The translations under genes and the position numbers were made by a program. A DNA stretch of 52,469 nt from an uncultured Bacteroidales bacterium (lineage in GTDB: Bacteria > Bacteroidota > Bacteroidia > Bacteroidales > Paludibacteraceae): contig ONUF01000023.1 of assembly GCA_900321005.1 (NCBI GenBank), positions 1-52,469 on the forward strand, written 5' to 3'. This document shows, one piece after another, positions 7,462 to 16,718 of the stretch. The notes under the pieces are model-generated. The model was not told where the DNA came from and ran no database searches. It worked only from the letters and a program-made list of their open reading frames with translations. The first letter of the stretch is position 1; the number at the start of each line of letters is the position of its first letter.

Positions 7462-8808
7462 ATGAAAGTAACAAAGATTTTGCCATTGATCGCATTAGCG
7501 ATTGCATTGGCGAGTTGCAACAAGCCGGCCGGCGAATTAGTCGGAGTAGGCAAGAGTGGTAACTTTAAAGAGGCGAATCCTTATGGAATGTTATTCATTA
7601 AGAAGGGTTCCTTCATGATGGGTGCCAACACCCAGTCCGCTGTGTTTGAGCAGCCGGATAACATCGTAATGGTGACGGTGGACGCCTTCTGGATGGATGA
7701 GACCGAGATCACCAACAATGAGTATCACCAGTTCGTAAACTGGGTGCGTGACTCCATCGCACTGTCCAGCCTGATTGCAGCCGGTATGACCGACTATGCT
7801 ATCCAGCCGAAGGACGAGGATTTTGACGAGAACGATTTCCGCATCAACTGGCGTAAGAAAGTGCCTTGGAAAAGCAAGGAGGAGGATGTTGTCGACGCAT
7901 TGTCCACAATGTACTATTCGGACGGTAAGATCAACACCAACAACCTGCACTATCGTTACAGTTGGGTGAATATGGACGAGGCACTGCCGCAACGTAACAA
8001 GTTCGATGTGGCTACGAGTACCTATCCTCCCGGCGCTACGGCACGTGTTGATACCTTCTGGGTAAACGCCAACAACGAGATCAAGGACTCGACCATCATC
8101 CGTCCGTTGCGTGAGCCGAAAGACCTGTTGACCGAGAAGATCATCAGTATCTATCCGGATACGCTGGTTTGGGCGCGTGACTTCCAGTTCTCGTACAACG
8201 ACCCGCTGCTCCATATGTACTTCAGACACCCGGGTTATGGCGAGTATCCGGTAGTAGGTGTGACCTGGGAGCAGGCGCATGCCTTCTGCAACTGGCGTAC
8301 CAAGTACTTCAATATGTATTCGTCCACAGAGGTCAATGAGTATCGTCTGCCGACGGAAGCACAGTGGGAGTATGCCGCTCGTGGCGGTCGCAAGATGGCG
8401 ATGTATCCCTGGGGTAGTAACTATGCCCGTGACGGTAAGGGTTGCTTCTTTGCTAACTTCAAACCGTACCGCGGTGCGTACAACGATGATACCGGTACGA
8501 CGACCATGAAGGTGGCTCAGTTCCGTCCGAACGACTTCGGTCTGTTCGATATGGCAGGTAACGTATCGGAGTGGACCAACTCCGCTTATCAGAGTGGTGC
8601 CAATATCCATATCCACGACTTGAATCCGGACTATAGTTATATGGCTCGTAAGGCCGATCCGGACATCCTGAAACGCAAAGTCGTTAAGGGCGGTAGCTGG
8701 AAGGATATCAGCTATTTCATGCAGTGCGGCGTACGTACTTATGAGTATCAGTATGAGAGCCGTCCGTACATCGGCTTCCGTTGCGTCCGCGCATACATAG
8801 GTGAATAA
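7462..8808 (+). CDS. gldK: T9SS ring lipoprotein GldK/PorK
   Basis: 448 residues. An N-terminal signal peptide ends in a lipobox (ALASC, Cys at about residue 19). The rest is an FGE-sulfatase (formylglycine-generating-enzyme-like) fold: YGMLFIKKGSFMMGAN, then VDAFWMDETEITNNEYHQF, GVTWEQAHAFCNWR, EYRLPTEAQWEYAARGG, FGLFDMAGNVSEW and RPYIGFRCVRAY. In GldK/PorK this fold is structural, not catalytic. The lipoprotein forms the periplasmic ring under the outer membrane with GldN/PorN. It sits in the canonical order between porP and gldL. Confidence 0.95.
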   Translation: MKVTKILPLIALAIALASCNKPAGELVGVGKSGNFKEANPYGMLFIKKGSFMMGANTQSAVFEQPDNIVMVTVDAFWMDETEITNNEYHQFVNWVRDSIALSSLIAAGMTDYAIQPKDEDFDENDFRINWRKKVPWKSKEEDVVDALSTMYYSDGKINTNNLHYRYSWVNMDEALPQRNKFDVATSTYPPGATARVDTFWVNANNEIKDSTIIRPLREPKDLLTEKIISIYPDTLVWARDFQFSYNDPLLHMYFRHPGYGEYPVVGVTWEQAHAFCNWRTKYFNMYSSTEVNEYRLPTEAQWEYAARGGRKMAMYPWGSNYARDGKGCFFANFKPYRGAYNDDTGTTTMKVAQFRPNDFGLFDMAGNVSEWTNSAYQSGANIHIHDLNPDYSYMARKADPDILKRKVVKGGSWKDISYFMQCGVRTYEYQYESRPYIGFRCVRAYIGE

Positions 8809-8852
8809 TAAAGAAGAAAAAAACATACATTAACATAAAGTTATAACAAACT

Positions 8853-9785
8853 ATGGCTACAGAAAAAGCTTCAAACCAAGGTTTTGGCGCAAGATTCTTC
8901 CACTGGTATGAGTCTTACCAAGGTAAGAATGTGGTTAACATCGTTTATTCCGCAGGTGCATCGGTCGTTATTATCGGTGCGTTGTTTAAGATTTTGCACT
9001 GGCCGGGAGCTAGTCAGGTGCTGATGGTCGGAATGTTCACCGAGGCATTCCTGTTCCTTATCGGTACGTTGGAGCATCCGCATCCTGAGTTCCACTGGGA
9101 GAATGTTTTCCCGCAATTGTTGGAGTACGGTACAAAACCGGAATTGCTCGAGGAGAAGTCTCATCAACCGCGTCCTACGCTGTTAGGCGCAGGTGTTGCC
9201 GGTGAGGCTACCGCAGCAGTTGCCGGAATGAACGCAAGCGGCGCAGCCGCTCCTGCTGCTGCTTCGGCTAAGGTTCCTTCTTTGAAGGAAGAGGAACTCA
9301 AAGCGCTGAAGGACGGTATCGCTGATCTGGCGAAGACGGCTTCGCAACTGAGTGAGTTGAACAAGGTGGCTGCTACTGGCGTGAAGTTGAACGACCGCTT
9401 GGTAGCTGCAGAGGCTGCTACGATGGAGTACACCTCGAAGATCACCGCCGTTGGTCTGTCCACCGATTCGCTGACCAAGGCTACCGAAGGCCTGTCCGGT
9501 TCGTATGCACAGATCGGTGAGGACATCAAGGCTGTGGCTGAGGAGACCAAGGCTTACAAGCAGGGTGTTGAGCTGGTAGGAAAGAACATCGCTTCGCTGA
9601 ACTCGGTATATGAGCTCCAATTGCAGGCTGTCAATGCGCAGGTAGAGGCTCAGAAGAACGCAGCCGCTTCCGCAAAAGAGGCCGCAGAGGCTCAATTGGC
9701 ATTCGCCAACGGTACCAAGCAGTTGCAGAAGCACGTAGCTGACTTGAACGCCATCTACGGAAACATGCTCAATGCACTCGCATAA
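8853..9785 (+). CDS. gldL: T9SS inner-membrane motor protein GldL/PorL
   Basis: 310 residues. Two N-terminal membrane helices are visible (about residues 26-45, NIVYSAGASVVIIGALFKIL, and 54-72, VLMVGMFTEAFLFLIGTL), joined by the short HWPGAS turn. Glu in the second helix (FTEAF) corresponds to the conserved charged residue proposed to couple proton flow. A long cytoplasmic coiled-coil region follows (many A/E/K residues, about 140-310). GldL and GldM form the proton-driven motor that powers T9SS export and gliding. The spacing to gldK is 44 nt and to gldM 24 nt. Confidence 0.95.
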   Translation: MATEKASNQGFGARFFHWYESYQGKNVVNIVYSAGASVVIIGALFKILHWPGASQVLMVGMFTEAFLFLIGTLEHPHPEFHWENVFPQLLEYGTKPELLEEKSHQPRPTLLGAGVAGEATAAVAGMNASGAAAPAAASAKVPSLKEEELKALKDGIADLAKTASQLSELNKVAATGVKLNDRLVAAEAATMEYTSKITAVGLSTDSLTKATEGLSGSYAQIGEDIKAVAEETKAYKQGVELVGKNIASLNSVYELQLQAVNAQVEAQKNAAASAKEAAEAQLAFANGTKQLQKHVADLNAIYGNMLNALA

Positions 9786-9809
9786 GTTTAACATCTAAAC
9801 ACTTCAGCA

Positions 9810-11378
9810 ATGGGTGGAGCAAAAAACTGTCCGGAAACCCCGAGACAAAAAATGATTGGTATGATGTACTTGGTGCTCACCGCCATGTTGGCGTTGAACG
9901 TAAGTACGGATATCCTCAATGGTTTTACATTGGTGGACAATAGTCTGCATTCCTCTATCGCTGCTTCGGATAAACGTAACGCGCAACTCTATCTGGATTT
10001 CCAGGCTGCTAACGCAGACAACCCGGAGAAAACGCAAGAATGGTTCGATAAAGCCAAAGAGGTACAACATCGTGCCGACTCGTTGTTCAACTATATTCAG
10101 GACTTCAAGGAGCATATCGCAGCATTGGCCGATAGCAAGAAGAAAGTAGAGGAGTTGAAGGCGCAAGGTATCGACCCGACGATGCATATCGAGGGAAACT
10201 CGAACTTGGACGTAACGGCTCAGTACGCTATCGTACAAGGTAACGGAGCCATCCTCAAAGAGGTAGTTGCTTACTATCGTGATTATGCTGCCGGTTTGGC
10301 AGAGGCCGATGCCGAGTTGCGCGGTTCGATTCTTCAGAACCTCGCTACCGAGCGCGGTTGGAATGCACACGAGAAAGACTCCTGCGACTGGGAGGTAGCT
10401 ATTTTCGAAGGTATGCCTGTAGGCGCATCGATCACGATTCTAACTAAGATGCAGAACGACGTACGTGCTACCGAGAGTCAAGTGATTCAATACCTTATGG
10501 ATCGTACGGACGCGGGTGACCTGCGCGTGAATAAACTGAACGCGTACGTGATACCGAACTCGAACTACGTGATCCGTGGTGGTAAATACTCGGCACAAAT
10601 TATCTTGGCCGCTATCGACTCGACACAGCGTCCGGAGTACTATATCGATGGCCAGCGTATCAATGACCAAGGTATCTACGAAGTAGCCGCTTCGGGTGTG
10701 GGATTGAAGAAATACTCCGGTTGGATCGCTTATCAAAACCCCTCGACCGGCGAGATGGAGAATCTGCCGTTCTCGAGTGAGTATAGCGTTGGCGAACCGG
10801 CTGTGACGATCTCGAATACCGACCTCAACATCATGTACCGCGGATACGAGAACAAGTTCTCGATCTCCGTACCGGGTGTGGCAAACGACAAAGTGAAAGT
10901 GTCTGTCAACGGTGCTCAAGTAAAGCAGCAAGGTGGTCTGTGGATCATCAAACCGGGTGACGGTGCCAAGAGCGTTTCGATTTCCGTAAGCGCTGAGTTG
11001 GACGGCCGTATGCAGCCGATGGGAAGCAAGGAGTACCGCGTGAAGGCACTGCCGAAACCGGGTGCTTACTTCAAGTCGGGCGAGAAAGAGTACTCCGATG
11101 GAAATATCTCCCGTGGTGCGTTGTTGAACACCTCTGCTACGGTGATCGCTTCCTACGGCCCCGACGGATTGTTGGACCTGCCGTACCGCATCACGAGCTT
11201 TAAGGTGAATATCAACGGTATCTTGACCGAGTCCCGTGGTAACAAGTTTACGCGCGATCAGTTGGATCGTCTGGGTAAACTGAAGATGGGTGCCATCGTT
11301 GTCATCACCGATATCCGTGCGCAAGGTCCGGATGGTAAGGAGACCCGTCTGTCGCCTATTCCTCTATCACTGAATTAA
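9810..11378 (+). CDS. gldM: T9SS periplasm-spanning protein GldM/PorM
   Basis: 522 residues. MGGAKNCPETPRQKMIG precedes a single membrane helix (MMYLVLTAMLALNVS, about residues 18-32), as in all GldM/PorM. A helical domain follows (to about residue 220), then three beta-rich domains; PKPGAYFKSGEKEY opens the last. GldM crosses the periplasm as a dimer and links the GldL motor to the GldK/GldN ring. Length is normal. Confidence 0.95.
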   Translation: MGGAKNCPETPRQKMIGMMYLVLTAMLALNVSTDILNGFTLVDNSLHSSIAASDKRNAQLYLDFQAANADNPEKTQEWFDKAKEVQHRADSLFNYIQDFKEHIAALADSKKKVEELKAQGIDPTMHIEGNSNLDVTAQYAIVQGNGAILKEVVAYYRDYAAGLAEADAELRGSILQNLATERGWNAHEKDSCDWEVAIFEGMPVGASITILTKMQNDVRATESQVIQYLMDRTDAGDLRVNKLNAYVIPNSNYVIRGGKYSAQIILAAIDSTQRPEYYIDGQRINDQGIYEVAASGVGLKKYSGWIAYQNPSTGEMENLPFSSEYSVGEPAVTISNTDLNIMYRGYENKFSISVPGVANDKVKVSVNGAQVKQQGGLWIIKPGDGAKSVSISVSAELDGRMQPMGSKEYRVKALPKPGAYFKSGEKEYSDGNISRGALLNTSATVIASYGPDGLLDLPYRITSFKVNINGILTESRGNKFTRDQLDRLGKLKMGAIVVITDIRAQGPDGKETRLSPIPLSLN

Positions 11379-11390
11379 TACCAAACAGAT

Positions 11391-12338
11391 ATGATAAAGA
11401 AAATTAGTATTATCGCATGTATGTTGCTGGGCATCGTAACGGCTCAAGCACAACATAACGTAGTCTCGTTCTTCGACGAGGTGGGTAGCGCACGCATCCA
11501 GACGGAGGAGTTCTCTCAGGCGCATGACACAATCGTGATGGTGGACCATCGTATTGACGATGTCATCTGGGCGCGTTACGTATATCGTATCATCGATATG
11601 CGCTTCAAGCAGAACTACCAGCTCTACTTCCCGACGAAGTCGGACGATGCAGACTACCGTAACCTGTTCAAAGTGATCACAGACGCCGTAGTGGACGGTC
11701 TTCCTATCTATGAGAAGAACATGGAGACCATTAAGCCGGATCTGCACCAGGATCCTGTATCGCGCAGCGTCCTCCCGACGATGTTCATGGCCGATGATCC
11801 TCTGGCTGACTACTCGGATGATCCTTCGCACTTCGATATCGCGACTTCGGACGCTATGTTGGTTCACTACGACAGTATCGCGGATGAGTTGTCGTTCCAC
11901 TTCTATCCGTTCGAGCAACTGGTAAAGAACCAGTTGAAGTACCTGATTCAAGAAGTGGTGTTCTTCGACAAGCACACCTCGCGTCTGCATACGAAGATTA
12001 TGGCTATCGCTCCGCTGCAGTCCGATAAGATCTCGACGCGCGACAACTCGAATATCATGGCTTCACTTCGTGAGTCCATCATGTTCTGGGTAGCTTTCGA
12101 TCAGCTGCGTCCGTATCTGGCAATGCAATATGCGATACCTAACCGCAATGAGGTAAAGCGCGTGACATTCGACGAGTTCTTCCAGAAACGTCTCTTCACG
12201 TCGTACATCGTAGGTGAGGGTAACATGTATAACCGCTGGATCCCGGATTATGCGGGTACGGCAGAGGAGGTAAAGAAAGAGCAAGATCGTATCGCTACGG
12301 AGCTGCTCAATTTTGAACAAGACCTCTGGGAATATTAA
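11391..12338 (+). CDS. gldN: T9SS ring protein GldN/PorN
   Basis: 315 residues with signal peptide MIKKISIIACMLLGIVTAQAQ. VDHRIDDVIWARYVYRIIDMR, NYQLYFPTKSDDADYRNLFKVI and the C-terminal YDYAGT-like YMYNRWIPDYAG mark GldN/PorN. It binds GldK to form the periplasmic ring. The gene follows gldM after 12 nt and its stop abuts the ftsX start. Confidence 0.94.
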   Translation: MIKKISIIACMLLGIVTAQAQHNVVSFFDEVGSARIQTEEFSQAHDTIVMVDHRIDDVIWARYVYRIIDMRFKQNYQLYFPTKSDDADYRNLFKVITDAVVDGLPIYEKNMETIKPDLHQDPVSRSVLPTMFMADDPLADYSDDPSHFDIATSDAMLVHYDSIADELSFHFYPFEQLVKNQLKYLIQEVVFFDKHTSRLHTKIMAIAPLQSDKISTRDNSNIMASLRESIMFWVAFDQLRPYLAMQYAIPNRNEVKRVTFDEFFQKRLFTSYIVGEGNMYNRWIPDYAGTAEEVKKEQDRIATELLNFEQDLWEY

Positions 12339-13199
12339 ATGCGGAAACATCGTTTTCGGAATTCCTATTTAACTTCCGCCGTCAGCGTCTCGCTGGTGTT
12401 GTGCCTTATTGGCTTGGAATGTGTGCTCCTGCTTTCTGCAGGAGCGCTTGTTACGCGCATGCGCGAGAACATCACACTTACGGCGGTGCTGACGCAAGAC
12501 GCAGACAGCGCGCAGTGCGCCCGTCTGGAGAAGATCCTGAATGTCAGCGACCGCTGTAGCAGTTTTCGTTATGTGTCAAGCGAAGAGGCATTACAGGAGC
12601 ATATCACTTCTTTAGGCGAAGACCCCAGTGCTTTCTTGGGTTATAACCCCCTTTCGGCCAGTTATGAGATTCATCCGACGGAGGTATACAGCGCCCCGGA
12701 CAGTCTGACGGTGCTGGTGGACCAACTGAAAGCGCTGCCGTATGTGTCGGATGTGATTTATCCGCGGGACCTGGCAGACCTGATGAGCAGTAATATCCAT
12801 GATTTCTCGTTGATCCTGTTGGGCGTGGCGTTGGCGTTGCTGTTGATATCGATGGTGCTCATCGTGAATACCATCCGTCTGCAGATATACGCGAAACGCT
12901 TCCTGATCAACACGATGACGCTGGTGGGCGCGACCTCGTGGGTAACCCGCCGTCCGTTTGTATGGCGCAATATGCTGATGGGCTTCTTCTCCGGTATCGC
13001 CGCACTGGTTGTACTGAGCGGAGTGGTCTATTATGTGGAGAACCGCCTGGGCGTGTTGCTCTTCCCCTTGACATGGCAGAATATCGCGTTCGTGTCGGCC
13101 GTCGTGCTGGTAAGCGGATTGCTCATCACGCTCTTTGCCTCCCTGATTGCCACCGGACGTTACATCCGCATGGATAATAACTCATTGTACGAGATTTGA
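12339..13199 (+). CDS. ftsX: Cell-division ABC-type permease FtsX
   Basis: 286 residues with four predicted membrane helices, one N-terminal (about 13-36) and three C-terminal (about 155-185, 205-232, 245-270), separated by an extracytoplasmic domain. RENITLTAVLTQDADS and LPYVSDVIYPRDLADLM match the FtsX extracellular domain, and FLINTMTLVGATSWVTRRPFV matches its cytoplasmic coupling helix. FtsX pairs with the ATPase FtsE, which is not in the window, to control cell-wall hydrolases at division. It begins directly after the gldN stop, so it probably shares the transcript. Confidence 0.9.
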   Translation: MRKHRFRNSYLTSAVSVSLVLCLIGLECVLLLSAGALVTRMRENITLTAVLTQDADSAQCARLEKILNVSDRCSSFRYVSSEEALQEHITSLGEDPSAFLGYNPLSASYEIHPTEVYSAPDSLTVLVDQLKALPYVSDVIYPRDLADLMSSNIHDFSLILLGVALALLLISMVLIVNTIRLQIYAKRFLINTMTLVGATSWVTRRPFVWRNMLMGFFSGIAALVVLSGVVYYVENRLGVLLFPLTWQNIAFVSAVVLVSGLLITLFASLIATGRYIRMDNNSLYEI

Positions 13200-13219
13200 T
13201 AACTGACAATTGAGATTTT

Positions 13220-13435
13220 ATGAAACATACATTGCCCAAACTCAACCTCATCCTGATCGCGGTATCGTTTGTGATCATCGTGGTCGGTTTCTGCTTGATG
13301 GTTGGTGCGCCTTCCGGTGAGGAAGCGTATAATCCGGATATCTTCTCCGTTCGCCGTATTACGGTAGGACCGATGATCGCGTTATTCGGTTTTGTGAGTA
13401 TGATTTTTGCCATCTTATTCCGCGGTAAGAAATGA
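13220..13435 (+). CDS. DUF3098 small membrane protein
   Basis: 71 residues with two membrane helices (about 10-28 and 48-66) around the phrase [18 protein letters not shown], which is typical of DUF3098. Function unknown; in Bacteroidetes it commonly lies between ftsX and uppP as here. Its stop overlaps the uppP start (ATGA), indicating translational coupling. Confidence 0.88.
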   Translation: MKHTLPKLNLILIAVSFVIIVVGFCLMVGAPSGEEAYNPDIFSVRRITVGPMIALFGFVSMIFAILFRGKK

Positions 13436-14238
13436 GTTGGTTGCAAGCACTTATACTGGGTATCGTGCAGGGACTTACGGAGTTCCTGCCCGTTTCGTCT
13501 TCCGGGCACCTGGAGATCGGGCATGTGCTGCTCGGCACATCAGGCGAAGAGAACCTGACCTTTGCCATCATCGTGCATGCCGCTACAGTACTCTCGACGC
13601 TTGTAGTACTCTGGAACCAAGTGGCACAACTCTTCCGCGGCACGTTTACCACCTTGCAGTGGAACGCAGAGAAAGACTATGTGGCGAAGATTCTGGTGTC
13701 GATGATACCGGTTTTCATCGTCGGCATGTTCTTCAAGGACCAAGTGGAGTCGTTCTTCGGCAACGGATTACTGTTAGTCGGTATCTGTCTGCTTGTCACG
13801 GCGGCTTTGTTGGCTTTGAGTGAGTGGTTACAGAAGAAGCGTCAGGATGCCGGCCATGAGGTAGGATACAAAGACGCCATCATCATCGGTATTGCGCAAG
13901 CCTGCGCTGTATTGCCGGGGCTGAGTCGTTCGGGCACAACCATCGCCACGGGTCTGCTCTGCGGCGTGAAGAAAGAGAGCGTAGCGCAGTTCTCCTTCCT
14001 GATGGTACTCATTCCTATCTTAGGCGAAGCGTTCTTAGATCTGATGAAACTGCTCCAAGGCGAGATAGTAAGCGATTTAGGGCTCGTACCGGCCATTGTG
14101 GGATTCGTTGCAGCGTTTGTGACCGGTTGCTTTGCTTGCCGCTTTATGATAGAGATCGTCCGCCGTCAGCGCTTGATATGGTTCGCGCTTTACTGCGCTG
14201 TCGTAGGCTCGGTAGCTATCATCGCCACGGTTTGCTGA
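13432..14238 (+). CDS. uppP: Undecaprenyl-diphosphate phosphatase
   Basis: 268 residues, about eight membrane spans. The two family motifs are present: [13 protein letters not shown] (about residues 16-28) and [13 protein letters not shown] (about 162-174), which carry the catalytic Glu/His/Ser and Arg. The enzyme dephosphorylates undecaprenyl diphosphate so the carrier lipid can be reused for peptidoglycan and surface glycans. It overlaps DUF3098 by four bases and is followed two bases later by truB. Confidence 0.96.
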   Translation: MSWLQALILGIVQGLTEFLPVSSSGHLEIGHVLLGTSGEENLTFAIIVHAATVLSTLVVLWNQVAQLFRGTFTTLQWNAEKDYVAKILVSMIPVFIVGMFFKDQVESFFGNGLLLVGICLLVTAALLALSEWLQKKRQDAGHEVGYKDAIIIGIAQACAVLPGLSRSGTTIATGLLCGVKKESVAQFSFLMVLIPILGEAFLDLMKLLQGEIVSDLGLVPAIVGFVAAFVTGCFACRFMIEIVRRQRLIWFALYCAVVGSVAIIATVC

Positions 14239-14239
14239 T

Positions 14240-14950
14240 ATGTGGGATTTTGAAGAAGGCGAAGTTCTGGCGTTTGACAAACCGCTACACTGGACGTCAT
14301 TCGACTTGGTGGCGAAGGTGCGATGGAACTTGTGCCATAAATTAGGACGGAAGAAGCTGAAAGTGGGTCATACCGGAACTTTGGATCCTTTGGCCACCGG
14401 CGTAGTGATTATCTGCACGGGAAAAAAGACCAAACTGATCGACCAATTGCAGTATGACGTAAAGGAATATATTGCTACACTGCAATTAGGTGCTACGACG
14501 CCGAGTTATGACTTGGAAAAGGAGATTGATGCAACCTATCCGACGGAGCATATCACCCGCGAGTTGATCGACCAAACGATCCCGCAGTTCCTCGGAGAAC
14601 AATGGCAAGTGCCGCCGATTTTCTCCGCCGTCCAGATCAACGGGAAACGTGCGTATGAGTTTGCCCGCAAAGGCGAAGAAGTGGAACTCAAGCCCAAGTT
14701 GCTGGTGATTGATGAGATAGAGGTGCTGGCGTTTGACGCAACGACCATGCAACTGACGATACGCGTCGTATGCTCGAAGGGCACGTATATCCGTGCGTTG
14801 GCCCGCGACATCGGCGAACGCTTACACTCCGGCGCACACCTGACGGCCTTACGCCGTACACGCGTAGGCAATACCCGAGTAGAAGACTGCTATACGATAG
14901 AGAACTTTTTAGACGCATTAAAAAACTACGAGTATGTACAAAACCAATGA
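14240..14950 (+). CDS. truB: tRNA pseudouridine-55 synthase
   Basis: 236 residues. The catalytic motif GHTGTLDPLATGVVIICTGK lies at about residues 42-61, with the nucleophile Asp in LDP. ADVEYIA-like KEYIATLQLGATTPSYD, VPPIFSAVQINGKRAYEFAR and CSKGTYIRALARDIG complete the TruB pattern. The C-terminal PUA domain is absent, as in many Bacteroidetes TruB. It modifies U55 in tRNA T-loops. Confidence 0.95.
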   Translation: MWDFEEGEVLAFDKPLHWTSFDLVAKVRWNLCHKLGRKKLKVGHTGTLDPLATGVVIICTGKKTKLIDQLQYDVKEYIATLQLGATTPSYDLEKEIDATYPTEHITRELIDQTIPQFLGEQWQVPPIFSAVQINGKRAYEFARKGEEVELKPKLLVIDEIEVLAFDATTMQLTIRVVCSKGTYIRALARDIGERLHSGAHLTALRRTRVGNTRVEDCYTIENFLDALKNYEYVQNQ

Positions 14951-14951
14951 T

Positions 14952-16055
14952 ATGAAACTCAGCCAGTTTAAGTTCAAACTGCCTGAAGAATTGATTGCTC
15001 AGTTTCCGGCCTCTTATCGCGATGAGGCCCGCATGATGGTGCTGCACCGTAAGTCCGGAGAGATCGAGCATAAGAAAGTGTCCGACTTAGTGGAGTATTT
15101 CGATGAAGGGGACCTCTTCGTGATGAACGACAGCAAGGTGTTCCCGGCACGCCTATATGCGCATAAGGAGAAGACCAACGCCCTGATAGAGGTATTCCTC
15201 TTGCGCGAGTTGAATCATAAGTCGCGTTACTGGGACGTACTCGTTGATCCGGCGCGTAAGATCCGCATCGGTAACAAACTGACCTTTGATGAAGACCCAT
15301 CTATCGTAGCGGAGGTGATTGATAACACTACGAGTCGCGGTCGTACCTTCCGTTTTCTCACGGACTATGACAATGAAGAGTTTGTGCCTCGTCTGTATGC
15401 CTTGGGAAGTGCTCCGCTGCCGAAATATATCCGTCGTCCTATGGATGCAGCAACGCAGGCGGAATATGACGAGGTCTTCCACGACCAACCAGTGCGTGAG
15501 ATGGATACCGAGCGTTACCAGACCATCTTTGCGGACAAGATAGGTGCGGTGGCAGCACCGGCAGCCGGCCTGCATTTCTCCAAACAGTTACTTAAACGCA
15601 TGGAGATTCGTGGTATAGAGACCACCTTCTTGACCAGCCATATGTCGTTAGGTATCTTCAAAGATATCGACGTGGAGGACCTGACGAAGAACAAGATGGA
15701 GTCGGAGCAGATCATCCTGCCGGAGAAGATGATTAGAGCGGTCAACAAAACCCGCGCAGAGATGCACCGCGTATGTGCGGTCGGCACGGAGGTGATGCGT
15801 GCTATGGAGCATGTGGCAGGAACGAACGGTGTACTCAAAGAGTACAACGGATGGACGAATAAGTTTATTTTCCCGCCTTATCGCTTCATGGTGGCCAACA
15901 GTTTCTTTGTGAACTTCTACATGCCGCAGTCGAGTCAGTTGCTGATGGTGGCTGCTTTCGGAGGTTTCGAAGAGACCATGCACGCTTACGAAGAGGCCAT
16001 TAAGGAAGGTTATCGTTTTGGAGACTACGGAGACGCAATGTTAATCGTCGATTGA
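14952..16055 (+). CDS. queA: S-adenosylmethionine:tRNA ribosyltransferase-isomerase
   Basis: 367 residues from the ATG at 14952 (MKLSQFKFKLPEELIAQFPA); an upstream ATG at 14934 lies inside truB and adds residues not typical of the family. RDEARMMVLHRKSGEIEH, FVMNDSKVFPARL, then PAAGLHFSKQLL and GIETTFLTSHMSLGIFKDI and FGGFEETMHAYEEAI are characteristic. QueA builds epoxyqueuosine in tRNA. No other queuosine genes are in the window. Confidence 0.95.
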   Translation: MKLSQFKFKLPEELIAQFPASYRDEARMMVLHRKSGEIEHKKVSDLVEYFDEGDLFVMNDSKVFPARLYAHKEKTNALIEVFLLRELNHKSRYWDVLVDPARKIRIGNKLTFDEDPSIVAEVIDNTTSRGRTFRFLTDYDNEEFVPRLYALGSAPLPKYIRRPMDAATQAEYDEVFHDQPVREMDTERYQTIFADKIGAVAAPAAGLHFSKQLLKRMEIRGIETTFLTSHMSLGIFKDIDVEDLTKNKMESEQIILPEKMIRAVNKTRAEMHRVCAVGTEVMRAMEHVAGTNGVLKEYNGWTNKFIFPPYRFMVANSFFVNFYMPQSSQLLMVAAFGGFEETMHAYEEAIKEGYRFGDYGDAMLIVD

Positions 16056-16717
16056 TGCAGGTACGAATAGATCCATCTTGGCAGCGCGTGTTACAAACGG
16101 AGTTTGACAAACCCTATTTCGAACTCCTCACTCAATATGTGCGCCAACAGTATAAGACCCGTCGGTGCTTTCCTCCGGCAGGTCTTATTTTTAACGCCTT
16201 TGACTCCTGTCCGTTCGAGAAGGTACGCGTGGTCATTATCGGCCAAGACCCGTATCACGAGGAGAATCAGGCGATGGGACTCAGTTTCTCGGTGCCGGAA
16301 GGCGTGCAGATTCCTCCTTCGCTGATGAATATCTACAAGGAGATCCACCGCGACTTAGGCACTCCGATTCCTCAGAGCGGAGACCTGCGCCGATGGGCGG
16401 TGCAAGGTGTGTTGCTGCTGAATGCTACGCTGACGGTGGAGGCCCACAAGGCCGGAAGTCACCAGGGCAAGGGATGGGAAGAACTGACGGACGCCGCTAT
16501 CGCCGCCCTGAATAAAGAACGCGAGCATCTAGTGTTTATGCTCTGGGGATCTTATGCCCAGCGAAAAGGCCAAATCATCGACCGACGCAAACATCTTGTT
16601 CTGCAAACTTCTCACCCATCACCACTCTCCGTATATCGCGGATTTGACGGCTGCGGACATTTCAGTGCCGCCAATCAATACTTAGTTAATCACGGCTTAG
16701 CGCCTATTCAATGGTAA
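16055..16717 (+). CDS. ung: Uracil-DNA glycosylase
   Basis: 220 residues. The start is the ATG at 16055, which overlaps the queA stop (TGATG); a TTG three bases upstream is less likely. The water-activating motif GQDPYHEENQAMGLSFSVP lies at about residues 66-84 and the DNA-intercalation motif HPSPLSVYRG near residue 190. VLLLNATLTVEAHKAGSHQGKGWE is also family-typical. It removes uracil from DNA. polA follows, so two DNA-repair genes are adjacent. Confidence 0.96.
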   Translation: MQVRIDPSWQRVLQTEFDKPYFELLTQYVRQQYKTRRCFPPAGLIFNAFDSCPFEKVRVVIIGQDPYHEENQAMGLSFSVPEGVQIPPSLMNIYKEIHRDLGTPIPQSGDLRRWAVQGVLLLNATLTVEAHKAGSHQGKGWEELTDAAIAALNKEREHLVFMLWGSYAQRKGQIIDRRKHLVLQTSHPSPLSVYRGFDGCGHFSAANQYLVNHGLAPIQW

Positions 16718-16718
16718 T

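Noticed and set aside
7591-8826. Long antisense ORF of 411 codons opposite gldK
   Set aside because: The plus strand is clearly GldK; the antisense reading has no recognisable motifs and arises from codon bias. The same holds for the antisense ORFs at 25711-27045, 38428-39855, 42341-43768 and 47069-48517.
14934-14951. Upstream ATG for queA
   Set aside because: It lies inside truB and would add six residues ahead of MKLSQFKF, which is the usual N-terminus of the family.
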